A stretch of 64,000 nucleotides of DNA from an uncultured Oscillospiraceae bacterium (GCA_947629775.1 CANRFA010000006.1:1-64000); one strand, 5' to 3'; counted from the stretch's first letter, positions 25,461 to 34,503 are shown. Made by a program: numbers and translations. Notes: generated by a model not told the origin, from the sequence alone.

Positions 25461-25497
25461 AAAACGGCGCGGTCCCAAGTGGGATCGCGCCGTTTTT
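25461..25497. terminator. Bidirectional terminator between ggt-like and LytTR genes
   Basis: Stem AAAACGGCGCG(G)TCCCA/TGGGA(T)CGCGCCGTTTT, loop AG, with T runs on both strands. It serves the two convergent genes. Confidence 0.92.
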
Positions 25498-25502
25498 CCG
25501 GT

Positions 25503-26228
25503 TCAGAGACTGAGACGCCGCCGCAGTTCCCGCAGGCGCTCCCGCCCGATGGGCAGCACCGTGGAGGAACCCCGCACCCGAAGGGCGAAGCCGCTGTTCT
25601 TCCAGGGGAAGATGTCCTGGACGTAGCGCAGCTGCACCAGGCAGGTCTTGTGGATGCGGCAGAAGCCGTGGGAGGAGAGACGGTTTTCGTAGTCCGTGAG
25701 GGAGGAACTGTCCGTATAGCTGTTTCCGTCCAGCGTGTGTACCACGCAGCCCCGGCCGGCTCCGTCCGTTTCCACAAAGCAGATGTCCCCGATATCCAGC
25801 AGGATCGTGTGGCGGCTGGCACTGATGGCTACCCGGTCCTGAATCTGCTCCTGGGGTTCCGGGGTTACCTGAAGGGCCTCCATGCACTGATCCAGCACCT
25901 GCCGCACCCGGGCGGGATCGAAGGGTTTGAGGATGTAGTCGTCCACCCGCAGCTCGAAGGCCTGAACGGCGTACTCCGAGTAGGCCGTGGCGAAGACGAT
26001 CTGGGCGGAGGGCATCAGGCGCCGGGCCAGTGAGGCGATGGTGGTGCCCTCCATGTCGCCGAGATGGATGTCGATGAAGAGGATATCGAAAGTCTCCTTC
26101 TCCAGGAGGGTCAGAATCTGGGCCCCGTTGCTGGCCTCGAAGATTTCGGCCTGGGGCAGGTGCTGGCGGATCTGATGGATCAGCTCCACCCGGGAATACT
26201 TTTCGTCGTCGATGACGGCAATGCGCAT
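25503..26228 (-). CDS. LytTR-family response regulator
   Basis: 241 residues. Receiver domain 1-120 with Asp53 in ILFIDIHLGD, and Lys in YILKPFD. Residues about 135-238 form a LytTR DNA-binding domain (ISASRHTILLDIGDICFVET, CRIHKTCLVQLRYVQDI, LPIGRERLRELRRRL). Such domains bind two 9-bp direct repeats 21-22 bp apart; a matching pair (ACCGTTC, 21 bp apart) lies in the intergenic region upstream of its own operon and the TAXI-TRAP operon. Its ATG overlaps the kinase stop (ATGA). Confidence 0.93.
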   Translation of the reverse strand: MRIAVIDDEKYSRVELIHQIRQHLPQAEIFEASNGAQILTLLEKETFDILFIDIHLGDMEGTTIASLARRLMPSAQIVFATAYSEYAVQAFELRVDDYILKPFDPARVRQVLDQCMEALQVTPEPQEQIQDRVAISASRHTILLDIGDICFVETDGAGRGCVVHTLDGNSYTDSSSLTDYENRLSSHGFCRIHKTCLVQLRYVQDIFPWKNSGFALRVRGSSTVLPIGRERLRELRRRLSL

Positions 26229-27925
26229 CAGGATTCACTCCCTTCAGAGGCGGAGGGCGGAAGGACGTCGGGGTCCAGGGGCAGAGAGAAGGAGACGGTG
26301 GAGCCATGGTCCGTGCTCTCGATGGTAAACTGACAGCGGTCTCCGTAGATGCTGCGCAGCCGCTTGCGGACGTTGAAGAGCCCGGTGTAGGTGGGATCGT
26401 CCGGATCCTGCAGCTTTTTCAGCACCTGGGGCGGAAAGCCGTGGCCCTGGTCGGAGACCCGGATGCGGGCCCGCTCCGCGTCCTGGCGAATAGAGATGTG
26501 GACCCGGCGGTCGTCCACGGAAACCATGCCGTGGCGGACCGCGTTTTCCACGATGGGCTGCAGGATGAGAGGCGGCAGGCGCAGGGCCGTGAGGTCTTCC
26601 GGCAGATCCCAGGTGACATGCAGGGCGTCCTCGAAGCGGGCCTCTGTCAGGAAGAGATAGCTGTTGACGTTGGAGAGTTCCTGTTCCAGGGTCACGAAGG
26701 GCTCGTTGATGGTCAGGGTCTGACGGAAGTAGGTGGCCAGCACCAGAATGGTCTCCCGGGCCCGATCCGGGTCCGTCAGGCAGAGGGCGGAGATGGTATT
26801 GAGGGCGTTGAAGAGGAAGTGGGGGTTGATCTGGGACTGGAGCGCCCGCAGTTCCGCCTGTTGCCGCAGGGCGACCTCATGCTGCAGTTCGCCCAGTTCC
26901 AGCATGGAGGAGAACATCTGCGCCAGACTCTCCGCCACCCGCATATCCGCCTCCAGAACCAGATTGGGCCCCAGAGGCACCACCAGGAGCAGGACGCCAG
27001 TGGCCCGTCCGTCCCACAGCAGGGGATATGCGAGAAGGACCTGGTCCTCTCCGTCGGAAACGGGCCAGGCGTTCCGGGAGACAATCCGCTTCTTCTCCGT
27101 CAGAGCCCGCAGAGCGGGAACAGGAAGAGAAGAGTCCGGAAGCCGGATGCCGCTGGCGGCCAGGATCCGCTCGGTATCGGTCAGGACCACCTGAAAATCC
27201 GGCAGGCTGGCCCGGACGGTGTCCGCCGCCTGCTGCAGGGCGGTCCGGTTGGAGAACCCCTCCCGCAGATAGGGCAGGCACTTCTGGGCGATGTAGAGAG
27301 CGAGAGACTGCTGTTCCGCCATTTCCAGGGTCCGGTCCCGGTACAGCCGGTCCATGAGGCCCATGAAGAGCGCCATGCCGATGGAATTGACGATGATCTT
27401 GGGCAGGAGAATGGCTTCCTCCAGGGCGATGGCGTCCTCCAGCGGGCGGGAGAGAAGCAGGATGAAGACACACTGGAGCGCCTCCGCCGCGACGACCAGG
27501 GCCACCAGAGCCAGGTAGCGCCGACGCACCCGCACGTACCAGGGCCCCGCCAGTACGCCGATGACCCCGAAGAAGAAGGTGCCCACGGCGCAGGCCAGGG
27601 AGGTGAAACCGGAGGGGTCGTAGAAATAGCGGTGCAGGCCGCTGAGAGCCCCCGCCAGCAGCCCGGGAACCGGACCTCCCAGGAGGCCGGCGGCCATGGT
27701 GGAGATCACCCTGGTGTTGACAACCGCTCCCTGAAATTCCAGTCCCGTGTAGGTGCAGGTGATGGACATCGCGCCGAAAATGACGCCGAGTGCCATCTGA
27801 CTTGAAAAAGAACGACGCCGATCCTTCAAAATGGCCCGCAGCGGACGCAGCTCTGTCAGGCAGGCGGCCACCAGCAGGATCAGGCTGATATTGAGGAGAA
27901 GGTGGATCAGAAGGCTGTTTTTCAC
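26228..27925 (-). CDS. LytS-type sensor histidine kinase
   Basis: 565 residues from a GTG at 27925, chosen because GAAGGAAGGA stands 6-8 bp upstream; longer frames start before the promoter. The N-terminal 200 residues are the 5TM-LYT membrane domain with NTRVISTMAAGLLGGPVPGLLAG and the GALSGLHRYFYDPSG turn. A GAF-like region follows (about 205-355). The kinase part has QINPHFLFNALNTISAL with the phospho-His, ILQPIVENAVRHG and DQGHGFPP. Such kinases sense envelope or metabolite cues; here the partner operon is probably the divergent TAXI-TRAP transporter (inference). Confidence 0.92.
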   Translation of the reverse strand: MKNSLLIHLLLNISLILLVAACLTELRPLRAILKDRRRSFSSQMALGVIFGAMSITCTYTGLEFQGAVVNTRVISTMAAGLLGGPVPGLLAGALSGLHRYFYDPSGFTSLACAVGTFFFGVIGVLAGPWYVRVRRRYLALVALVVAAEALQCVFILLLSRPLEDAIALEEAILLPKIIVNSIGMALFMGLMDRLYRDRTLEMAEQQSLALYIAQKCLPYLREGFSNRTALQQAADTVRASLPDFQVVLTDTERILAASGIRLPDSSLPVPALRALTEKKRIVSRNAWPVSDGEDQVLLAYPLLWDGRATGVLLLVVPLGPNLVLEADMRVAESLAQMFSSMLELGELQHEVALRQQAELRALQSQINPHFLFNALNTISALCLTDPDRARETILVLATYFRQTLTINEPFVTLEQELSNVNSYLFLTEARFEDALHVTWDLPEDLTALRLPPLILQPIVENAVRHGMVSVDDRRVHISIRQDAERARIRVSDQGHGFPPQVLKKLQDPDDPTYTGLFNVRKRLRSIYGDRCQFTIESTDHGSTVSFSLPLDPDVLPPSASEGSES

Positions 27926-27977
27926 GGGAAATCCTTCCTTCAGAAGGAGAAATGGAGGAGAGACGGAAACTGCTGTC

Positions 27978-28006
27978 ATGATAACACAGGAGTTCGGGAA
28001 ATGCAA
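27978..28006 (-). promoter_or_regulatory. Promoter of the LytS/LytTR operon
   Basis: Minus-strand TTGCAT (28006-28001), 17 bp, TATCAT (27983-27978). Confidence 0.65.
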
Positions 28007-28033
28007 GAGGGGATCTGGAATCCTTCATTTTTA

Positions 28034-28061
28034 ACCGTTCCCCGGGAAAAACCTACCGTTC
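28034..28061 (+). promoter_or_regulatory. LytTR-type direct repeats
   Basis: ACCGTTC at 28034-28040 and again at 28055-28061, exactly 21 bp apart, matching the core [TA][AC][CA]GTT of LytTR sites. The pair sits between the divergent promoters, 28 bp upstream of the kinase -35 and 34 bp upstream of the TAXI -35. A weaker third copy (ACAGGT) lies 21 bp further at 28076. Confidence 0.55.
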
Positions 28062-28082
28062 TCCCTGGAAAATCGACAGGTG

Positions 28083-28135
28083 CCCGGAATTTCGTTGACG
28101 GATGTTCCGGGTGGCGTAAAATGAATGGCGTTCAT
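28083..28135 (+). promoter_or_regulatory. TAXI-TRAP operon promoter with two inverted repeats
   Basis: TTGACG (28095-28100), 16 bp, TAAAAT (28117-28122). An inverted repeat CCCGGAA (28083-28089)/TTCCGGG (28105-28111) brackets the -35, and ATGAA (28121-28125)/TTCAT (28131-28135) covers the start point near 28129. Either could be a repressor site. Confidence 0.55.
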
Positions 28136-28227
28136 GAATCTGTGCCCGAAGCGCATGGAATGGCATGGACGCCGGCGCGTGAGACGCCGGCGAAGGAAAC
28201 GAAATTTCGAGAAAAGGAGCGATCACC

Positions 28228-29349
28228 ATGAAACGAATCCTTGCCCTGACCCTTGCTCTCTGCATGGCGCTGTCGCTTGCGGCCTGCGGCGGCGGCTCCA
28301 GCAGCTCCGGCGGTGCCGCCAGTTCCGGCGCTTCTTCCGCCGGCGGTGCTGCCAGTTCCGGCGCCTCTTCCACCGGTGGCGCTGCCAGCTCCGGCGCCGC
28401 TTCCAGCGCGGGCGGCAGCCAGGCTTCCGGCGAAGCCAGCGGCCACGGCCTGACCGCCGAAGAGCGGGCCAACGAGTTCGTCACCGTCGGCACCGGCCCG
28501 ACCTCCGGTGTCTACTTCCCCGTTGGCGGCGCGTTCGCCACCGCTCTGCAGGACTACGGCTATAACACCTCTGCGGAGGCCACCAACGCTTCCGGTCAGA
28601 ACATCACCAACATCCTCAACGGCGACGCCGAGATCGCCATTGCCATGCAGGACTCCGTCATGCAGGCCTACACCGCCACCGGCGCCTATGAGGGCCAGGA
28701 GGCTGCCACCGGGCTGAAAGCCATGATGCGTCTGTGGCCCAACTACGTGCAGCTGGTGACCGTGGAGAGCACCGGCATCAAGTCCGTCTCGGATCTGAAG
28801 GGCAAGCGCGTGGGTGTCGGCGCGGCCAACTCCGGCGTGGAAATCAACGCCCGTATGATCCTGGAAGCCTATGGCATGAGCTATGACGACATTACTGAGG
28901 ACTACCTGGCTTACGGCGAGGCCATCGAGGCCATGAAGAACGGCCAGTGCGACGCCGTGTTCGTCACCTCCGGTCTGCCCAACGCCACCGTCATGGAGCT
29001 GAGCAACCAGTACGACATGGTGCTGGTGCCCATTGACGGCGAAGGCCGGGACAAGCTGACCAGCGAGAATCCCTACTATGCCGCCTCCACCATTCCCGCT
29101 AACACCTATAACAACACCGAGGACGTGGAAGGCGTCTTTGTGTACAATATCATGCTGGTCCGGGAGGACCTGAGCAACGAGATGGTCTACGACATGCTGG
29201 AGGGTATCTTCGCCAACATCGACACCATCAAGGCCTCCCACAACACCGCCGATGAGAACATTGACATCACCTTCGGTGTCAGCGACATCCAGCTGCCGCT
29301 CCATCCCGGCGCGGAGCAGTTCTGGAAGGACCAGGGCTACATCGACTGA
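28228..29349 (+). CDS. TAXI-family TRAP transporter solute-binding lipoprotein
   Basis: 373 residues with a lipoprotein signal (LSLAAC, Cys20) followed by a 50-residue Ser/Gly/Ala low-complexity linker made of near-repeats of ASSGASSAGG type (about 22-71), then the TAXI domain: VTVGTGPTSGVYFPVGGAFA, AEATNASGQNITNILNGDAEIAIAMQDS (read in part), LKGKRVGVGAANSGVE, and the close HNTADENIDITF. TAXI proteins bind organic acids or glutamate-like ligands and deliver them to a fused TRAP permease, present downstream. The first gene of its operon; a leaky terminator after it would give an excess of binding protein over permease. Confidence 0.92.
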   Translation: MKRILALTLALCMALSLAACGGGSSSSGGAASSGASSAGGAASSGASSTGGAASSGAASSAGGSQASGEASGHGLTAEERANEFVTVGTGPTSGVYFPVGGAFATALQDYGYNTSAEATNASGQNITNILNGDAEIAIAMQDSVMQAYTATGAYEGQEAATGLKAMMRLWPNYVQLVTVESTGIKSVSDLKGKRVGVGAANSGVEINARMILEAYGMSYDDITEDYLAYGEAIEAMKNGQCDAVFVTSGLPNATVMELSNQYDMVLVPIDGEGRDKLTSENPYYAASTIPANTYNNTEDVEGVFVYNIMLVREDLSNEMVYDMLEGIFANIDTIKASHNTADENIDITFGVSDIQLPLHPGAEQFWKDQGYID

Positions 29350-29392
29350 ATCGGACCATAAACGCAACCACAGCTGACTTCGGACCCAAAGA

Positions 29393-29438
29393 CGGGGCGG
29401 TGCGGGTGACGGCATCCGTTGCCCGCGCCGCCCTTTTT
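29393..29438 (+). terminator. Internal (probably leaky) terminator after the TAXI gene
   Basis: Stem GGGGCGGTGCGGG(29394-29406)/CCCGCGCCGCCC (29422-29433) with an inner GACGG/CCGTT region, then TTTTT. It lies between two genes of one transport system. Confidence 0.7.
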
Positions 29439-29458
29439 CGGAATCGAGAAGAGAGACC

Positions 29459-29965
29459 ATGAAACTGACAAAACGACGGGCCGTCTGCGCGGTCCTCCTG
29501 CTGGCGCTCCTTGCGGCCTTTGTGTGCTGGGCCTTTGTGATGCCGGCGGGGACCTGGTTCCGGCTCTACGACCGGGAGCGGAAGGAGACGGTGCTGGCCG
29601 TCCCCGTCCGGCCGGGGGACCGGTTCAGTCTGGAGATTGAACACTCCTTCGAGCACATCCCCTGGTTCGAGTACTATACCGTTACGGAGGATCTCCAGTT
29701 CAACCTGGATGCCATTGCCGTAGCCGGGTACGGCGCCGGCATCCCGGCTGAAATGGATGTGCCGACCCACATCGACGAGAACGGTATGGTCTGGATGGAA
29801 GAGATCAACAGCGTATTTCCCGAGTTCCGCTGGATCACTTCGTCCACCTATATGAAGGTCTTCACCCTCAACGACGAGGAGATCTTCGACTTCCGCACGC
29901 TGCCGGACGCCAGTAAGATCCTCGGAGAAATTGTCACCAAAAGGGGGTATCTGTCCCGTGTCTGA
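29459..29965 (+). CDS. DUF1850 protein of the TAXI-TRAP operon
   Basis: 168 residues with an N-terminal membrane helix (about 9-30) and an outer domain containing FSLEIEHSFEHIPWFEYYTV, the conserved HS-centred motif of DUF1850. These small proteins occur between TAXI binding protein and fused TRAP permease genes and are assumed to be accessory subunits. The permease start lies inside its last codons, so they are translationally coupled. Confidence 0.85.
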   Translation: MKLTKRRAVCAVLLLALLAAFVCWAFVMPAGTWFRLYDRERKETVLAVPVRPGDRFSLEIEHSFEHIPWFEYYTVTEDLQFNLDAIAVAGYGAGIPAEMDVPTHIDENGMVWMEEINSVFPEFRWITSSTYMKVFTLNDEEIFDFRTLPDASKILGEIVTKRGYLSRV

Positions 29966-31970
29966 ACAGGAAAAGAACATGATCGCCCCGGAGGCCGCGC
30001 CTGTGGACGCCGCCAAAGGCGCCGAGATCATGGAGAAGTACGAAAAGGAATCCCGGACCAGAACCTTTGAGTGGGACTGGCTGAAGAAGTGCGTATACAT
30101 TCTCTGCCTGGCCTTCACCATCTATCACCTGGCCTACGCCTCCGGCATCCGGCTTCTGCAGATGGTTTCCATCAAGCACTACGCCATTCACGTGGGGCTG
30201 GTGCTGGTTCTGGGCTTCATCTTCTATCCGGCCTTCAAAAAATCCAGCCGGAAGAAGATCTCCTGGTATGACTGGATCTTTATTGCTCTGTCTGCCTTCA
30301 TGCCCATCTACATCTTTGTCCGCTATCCCACCTTCATCAGCACCGGTTTCCAGGGCGAGACCATCGACGTTGTGGTGGGCACCATCCTTATCCTCCTGGT
30401 AATGGAGTGCTCCCGGCGTATCAGCGGACCGGCCCTGACGATCCTCTCCGCCATCTTCCTGGTCTACGGCGTCTTCGGACGCTCGTTCCCCTGGATCTTC
30501 AAGCACCGGGGTTACACCTGGCACCGGATCGTCACCTATCTGACCACCGATATCTATGGCATCTACGGCACTTCGGTGGGCGTTTCCTCCACCTACATCG
30601 TGCTGTTCATCATCTTTGGCGAGGTCATGAACAAGTGCGGCATGGGGCAGTTTTTCAACGACATCGCCAACGCCCTGGCCGGACATACCAAGGGCGGCCC
30701 CGCCAAGGTGGCTGTGCTGGCCTCCGGCTTCCTGGGTTCCATCAACGGCTCCGCGGTGGCCAACGTGGTAACCACCGGCACCTTCACCATCCCTCTGATG
30801 AAGAAGACCGGCTACACGAAAGAGTTTGCCGGCGCCGTGGAAGCCACCGCTTCCGTGGGCGGCCAGCTGCTGCCTCCCATCATGGGCGCCGCCGCCTTCG
30901 TCATGGCGGAGACCCTGGGCGTCAAGTACGGAGCCGTCATCAAGGCCGCCGTGCTGCCCGCCCTCATCTACTATCTGGGGATCATCATTCAGGTACAGAT
31001 GCGGGCCACGAAGGATCACCTGCTGGGGCTCCCGAAGGATCAGATGCCCAAGGTGGGGCAGGTCATGCGGGACCGGGGGCACCTGCTGATCCCGATCCTC
31101 TTCCTGCTCTACATGCTGATCTGGAGCGGGAGAACGGTCATCTTCAGCGCCTTCTGGACCATCGTCTTCACGATTGTGGTGGCGGAGCTGCGGCCCATCA
31201 GCCGCATGTCCATCAAGGATATCTGCGACGCCTTTGTGGCGGGAGCGAAATCCACTGTCTCCGTCGCCATCGCCTGCGCCTGCGTGGGTATCATCGTGGG
31301 CGTCTGCGGCCTTACCGGCTTTGCCCTCAACGTGGCCCGGGCGATTGTCAGCATCGGCACCAGCGCTGTGCCGAACATGCCCAATGTGAGCCTCTTCCTG
31401 ACCCTGCTCTTCACCATGGTGACCTGCATGATCCTGGGCATGGGCCTGCCGTCCATCCCCTCCTACCTGATCACCGCCACCATCGCCGCGCCGGCCCTGG
31501 TGCAGCTGGGTCAGCCGGATATCGCGGCCCACATGTTCTGCTTCTACTTCGCCATGTTCGCCAACCTGACGCCTCCTGTGGCCCTGGCTTCCTTCGCGGC
31601 GGCGGGCCTCTCCGGCGGCAATCCCATGAAGACAGGCTGGCAGTCGGTGAAGCTGGCGCTGGCCGGCTTCATCGTCCCGTACATGTTCGTGTTCAACCCG
31701 CAGCTGCTGCTGGAGAACGTGACCATCGCCTCCGGCATCCAGGTGATGGTTACCGCCTGCGTGGGCGTGCTGCTGATTGCGGCGGCGGTAGAGGGCTACC
31801 TCTACGGACGGATGAACGTCCTGACCCGGATCATCGCCGGCGTGGGGGCCTTCCTCCTGATCGACAGCGGCCTGGTGACGGATATCGCCGGCATCGTCTG
31901 CCTGGTACTCATCATTGCCCTGCAGAAACTGGTGTTCCAGCGCCATCACAACGGCACGGTATCCGCATAA
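29958..31970 (+). CDS. TRAP transporter fused permease (4TM/12TM)
   Basis: 670 residues from a GTG at 29958 with AAAGGGGG 11 bp upstream; it overlaps the DUF1850 stop by 8 bp. An N-terminal four-helix DctQ-like part is joined to a DctM-like part with NGSAVANVVTTGTFTIPLMKK, GGQLLPPIMGAAAF, ILGMGLPSIPSYL and NLTPPVALASFAAAGLSGGNP. It is a Na+-coupled importer that takes ligand from the TAXI lipoprotein. The last gene of the operon, closed by a strong terminator. Confidence 0.92.
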   Translation: MSEQEKNMIAPEAAPVDAAKGAEIMEKYEKESRTRTFEWDWLKKCVYILCLAFTIYHLAYASGIRLLQMVSIKHYAIHVGLVLVLGFIFYPAFKKSSRKKISWYDWIFIALSAFMPIYIFVRYPTFISTGFQGETIDVVVGTILILLVMECSRRISGPALTILSAIFLVYGVFGRSFPWIFKHRGYTWHRIVTYLTTDIYGIYGTSVGVSSTYIVLFIIFGEVMNKCGMGQFFNDIANALAGHTKGGPAKVAVLASGFLGSINGSAVANVVTTGTFTIPLMKKTGYTKEFAGAVEATASVGGQLLPPIMGAAAFVMAETLGVKYGAVIKAAVLPALIYYLGIIIQVQMRATKDHLLGLPKDQMPKVGQVMRDRGHLLIPILFLLYMLIWSGRTVIFSAFWTIVFTIVVAELRPISRMSIKDICDAFVAGAKSTVSVAIACACVGIIVGVCGLTGFALNVARAIVSIGTSAVPNMPNVSLFLTLLFTMVTCMILGMGLPSIPSYLITATIAAPALVQLGQPDIAAHMFCFYFAMFANLTPPVALASFAAAGLSGGNPMKTGWQSVKLALAGFIVPYMFVFNPQLLLENVTIASGIQVMVTACVGVLLIAAAVEGYLYGRMNVLTRIIAGVGAFLLIDSGLVTDIAGIVCLVLIIALQKLVFQRHHNGTVSA

Positions 31971-32052
31971 CATCACCGGACCGTTCCGCAGAACCGGACC
32001 GGACCACAACCGAAAACGAAACCGGCTGGCAACATACAGCCGGATATGAGAC

Positions 32053-32100
32053 AGAAGCACGGAGACAGGAGAGGCATCCTGACTCCGTGCTTCTTTTTCT
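32053..32100 (+). terminator. Terminator of the TAXI-TRAP operon
   Basis: Perfect 12-bp stem AGAAGCACGGAG (32053-32064)/CTCCGTGCTTCT (32083-32094) followed by TTTTCT. The rest of the 344-bp gap holds the tetR control region. Confidence 0.92.
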
Positions 32101-32250
32101 GCTCCTGGCGTCGGAACTCTCCTTTCCGGGGCGAGGTCCGCGTCCGGCTGCGTGGGAGCGGGACGCTGGTGCGGGGATCCTGTGGAGGGGAACGGGTCGC
32201 CGGCCGGTCCCCGGTTCCCGAATTCTCCGCTTCGCAGGCAAATGTTCCCC

Positions 32251-32294
32251 TTGACAGCGGGCGTAGACCGGTCTAAAATACTAACAGTGTTAGT
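32251..32294 (+). promoter_or_regulatory. TetR-MATE promoter with two palindromic operators
   Basis: TTGACA (32251-32256), 17 bp, TAAAAT (32274-32279). A perfect palindrome TAGACCGGTCTA (32264-32275) fills the spacer, and a second, ACTAACA-G-TGTTAGT (32280-32294), covers the start point. Both are well placed for autorepression by the TetR protein. Confidence 0.7.
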
Positions 32295-32314
32295 TTTGGA
32301 AGGAGGAATCCCCT

Positions 32315-32896
32315 GTGCCAAGACAGGGACTGACCCGGCGGGCCGTTGTGGAGACCGCCGTACAGATGATCGAGGCGAATGGTCTGGACCGCTTTTCGCT
32401 GCGGGAACTGGCCCGTACTCTGCAGGTGAAGCCCGCTTCCCTCTACAACCACGTGAACAGCGCGGACGATCTGCACACGGAGATCGGGTATTACGCCATC
32501 GCCCGCATGAAGGAGGCCCAGCTGGCCGCCATCGATGGAAAGACCGGAGACGAAGCGGTTCTGGCGCTGGCCATGGCGTATTACCGGTTCGGAAAGGAGC
32601 ATCCGGAGCTGTACCGGGTGATCCTCTCCCTGCCGATGATCCGAAACGACGCCCTGCAGACCGCGGCCGGGGACATTGTGGAGCCCATCATGCGGGCCAT
32701 GGACGCCTATGAGCTGACGCTGGAGCAGAAGATGCACCTGCAGCGGGTCCTGCGCAGCATCCTGCACGGATTTCTGACTCAGGAGGCGGCGGGCTGTTTC
32801 CGTCACTTCCCGGTGGAGCTTTCGGATAGTCTGCAGATGGCTCTGCGGGGGTTCCTTCTGCTTCTGCGCAGTCCGGAAAGCGGGGCGAGGGCATGA
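32315..32896 (+). CDS. TetR-family regulator (WHG C-terminal type)
   Basis: 193 residues from a GTG at 32315 behind AAGGAGG. The HTH is RFSLRELARTLQVKPASLYNHV (first 45 residues; written in part), where the usual YxHF is YNHV. The C-terminal part (about 70-185) with YYRFGKEHPELYRVILSLP and HGFLTQEA fits the WHG-type ligand domain. It overlaps the MATE gene by 4 bp and probably represses this operon until an efflux substrate binds. Confidence 0.88.
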   Translation: MPRQGLTRRAVVETAVQMIEANGLDRFSLRELARTLQVKPASLYNHVNSADDLHTEIGYYAIARMKEAQLAAIDGKTGDEAVLALAMAYYRFGKEHPELYRVILSLPMIRNDALQTAAGDIVEPIMRAMDAYELTLEQKMHLQRVLRSILHGFLTQEAAGCFRHFPVELSDSLQMALRGFLLLLRSPESGARA

Positions 32897-34245
32897 AGAC
32901 CGATAAGACCGAGCTGTTCGAGCGCACGCCGGTTCTGCAGGCGGTGCTGGCGCTGGTGATTCCCACCGTGATCAGCCAGCTTGTGACGGTGGTCTACAAT
33001 ATGGCGGATACCTTCTTCCTGGGGCAGATCGGGGACCCGGACCAGGTGGCCGCCGCCTCCATCTGCATGCCGCTCTTTCTGCTGACGACCGGTATGGCCA
33101 ATCTCTTCGGCATCGGCGGAGCCAGTCTGGTTTCCCGGAGTCTGGGTGTTGGGGACCTGGAGAAGGTGCGGAGAACCTCCGCCTTCTGTATCTGGACTGC
33201 GGCTGTCGCAGCGCTCCTCTACGGGCTTGGCATGATGGCCTTTCGGGACACCATCCTGCCCATGGCGGGCGCGGACGCGGATACCTTTGGCTTCGGCTGC
33301 AGCTATCTGTTCTGGATGCTTACGGTGGGGGCGGTTCCCACAGTTCTGAACGCCGACCTGGCCCATCTGGTGCGGGCGGAGGGTTACTCCGGCCAGGCCA
33401 GCTTTGGCGTGGCGCTGGGCGGGGTGCTGAACATCGTGCTGGATCCGGTCTTCATCTTCGGTTTCCACATGGAGATTGCCGGGGCGGCCATCGCCACCAT
33501 GCTCTCCAACCTGATCGCCCTGCTGTACTTTATTGTCCTGATCCTCCGGAAGAGGGGCGCCTTCCACATCACCCTGGATCCCCGGGCGTACTCCATCGGG
33601 TACGGGATCCCGAAAGAGGTTCTGCTGGTGGGGCTGCCCAGCAGCGTCATGAATTTGATGGCCATCTTCTCCAATATCACGCTCAACCGCCTGCTGGCGG
33701 CGTACTGCAACGAGGCGGTAGCGGGAATCGGGATCGCGAAGAAGATCGATATGATGGCCTTCGCCATCGCCAACGGGCTTTCCCAGGGCGTGATTCCCCT
33801 GATCGGCTACAACTACGCCACCCGGAATGTGCAGCGCATGCGAAGCGCCATGCGGGTGACCCTGCTGCTGAGTCTGGCCGTCACCACGGTGGGAGCCGTT
33901 CTGCTGTTCACTTGCGCGAATCCTCTCGTGCGGGCCTTCATTGCCGATGCGGAGACGGTGCGCTATGGCAGCCTCTTTCAGAGGATCATCTGCATCACGG
34001 GACCCTTCACGGCGATTTCGACGGTCATCCTCTCCATTTTCCAGGCGGTGGGCCAGAAGGGAAAGCCTCTGTTTCTCTCCATGCTGCGTAAAGGTGGTCT
34101 GGACGTGCCGTTCATGTATTTGCTGGACGCGACGGTGGGCGTGAACGGGATCGCCTGGGCCACGCCCATTGCGGACACCGGCGCCATGCTGATGGCCGTC
34201 CTTCTGTTTGTGCCGCTCTGGAGGGAGATGAGCCGGGAGACATGA
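32893..34245 (+). CDS. MATE-family efflux transporter
   Basis: 450 residues, twelve predicted membrane helices in two six-helix halves. Family marks are VVYNMADTFFLGQIG near residue 37, LFGIGGASLVSRSLG, and the internal repeat ANGLSQGVIPLIGYNYATRN in the second half. It exports cationic drugs or metabolites with Na+ or H+ exchange. The ATG overlaps the tetR stop; the pair forms a self-controlled resistance-type operon. Confidence 0.92.
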   Translation: MKTDKTELFERTPVLQAVLALVIPTVISQLVTVVYNMADTFFLGQIGDPDQVAAASICMPLFLLTTGMANLFGIGGASLVSRSLGVGDLEKVRRTSAFCIWTAAVAALLYGLGMMAFRDTILPMAGADADTFGFGCSYLFWMLTVGAVPTVLNADLAHLVRAEGYSGQASFGVALGGVLNIVLDPVFIFGFHMEIAGAAIATMLSNLIALLYFIVLILRKRGAFHITLDPRAYSIGYGIPKEVLLVGLPSSVMNLMAIFSNITLNRLLAAYCNEAVAGIGIAKKIDMMAFAIANGLSQGVIPLIGYNYATRNVQRMRSAMRVTLLLSLAVTTVGAVLLFTCANPLVRAFIADAETVRYGSLFQRIICITGPFTAISTVILSIFQAVGQKGKPLFLSMLRKGGLDVPFMYLLDATVGVNGIAWATPIADTGAMLMAVLLFVPLWREMSRET

Positions 34246-34360
34246 ACCCACCCGGTACGGCCGGTACGGGTCCGTCTTCTTCAGAGGCGTGTTTGAGCCT
34301 GTGGGGAACCGGATCTGTCCGGTCAGAGGGAGACCGGAGAGGGCGAGGCTTTGAAAACAG
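34246..34360. other. Spacer after the MATE gene
   Basis: First part of a 374-bp gap up to 34619. No gene seen; the gap contains two terminators, one for each strand. Confidence 0.4.
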
Positions 34361-34366
34361 GATACG

Positions 34367-34410
34367 AAGACAGAGACCGGCGCCCGGACTGCGTTGGTCT
34401 CTGTCTTTCG
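34367..34410 (+). terminator. Terminator of the TetR-MATE operon
   Basis: Perfect 12-bp stem AAGACAGAGACC (34367-34378)/GGTCTCTGTCTT (34396-34407), loop 17 nt, followed by TTCGG. Confidence 0.65.
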
Positions 34411-34503
34411 GCCTGGGGCTGGAACTGCGTATTCCGTGCCTCGTGTTGCGCAGCGATACAGGGGCAGACGAGGCAGGGAGAAGAATCCGCCATGTCCGGG
34501 TCC

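Noticed and set aside
28302..28436. Repeat array near the start of the TAXI gene
   Set aside because: The repeats are the codons of a Ser/Gly/Ala linker behind the lipobox, common in lipoproteins, not a mobile or regulatory repeat.
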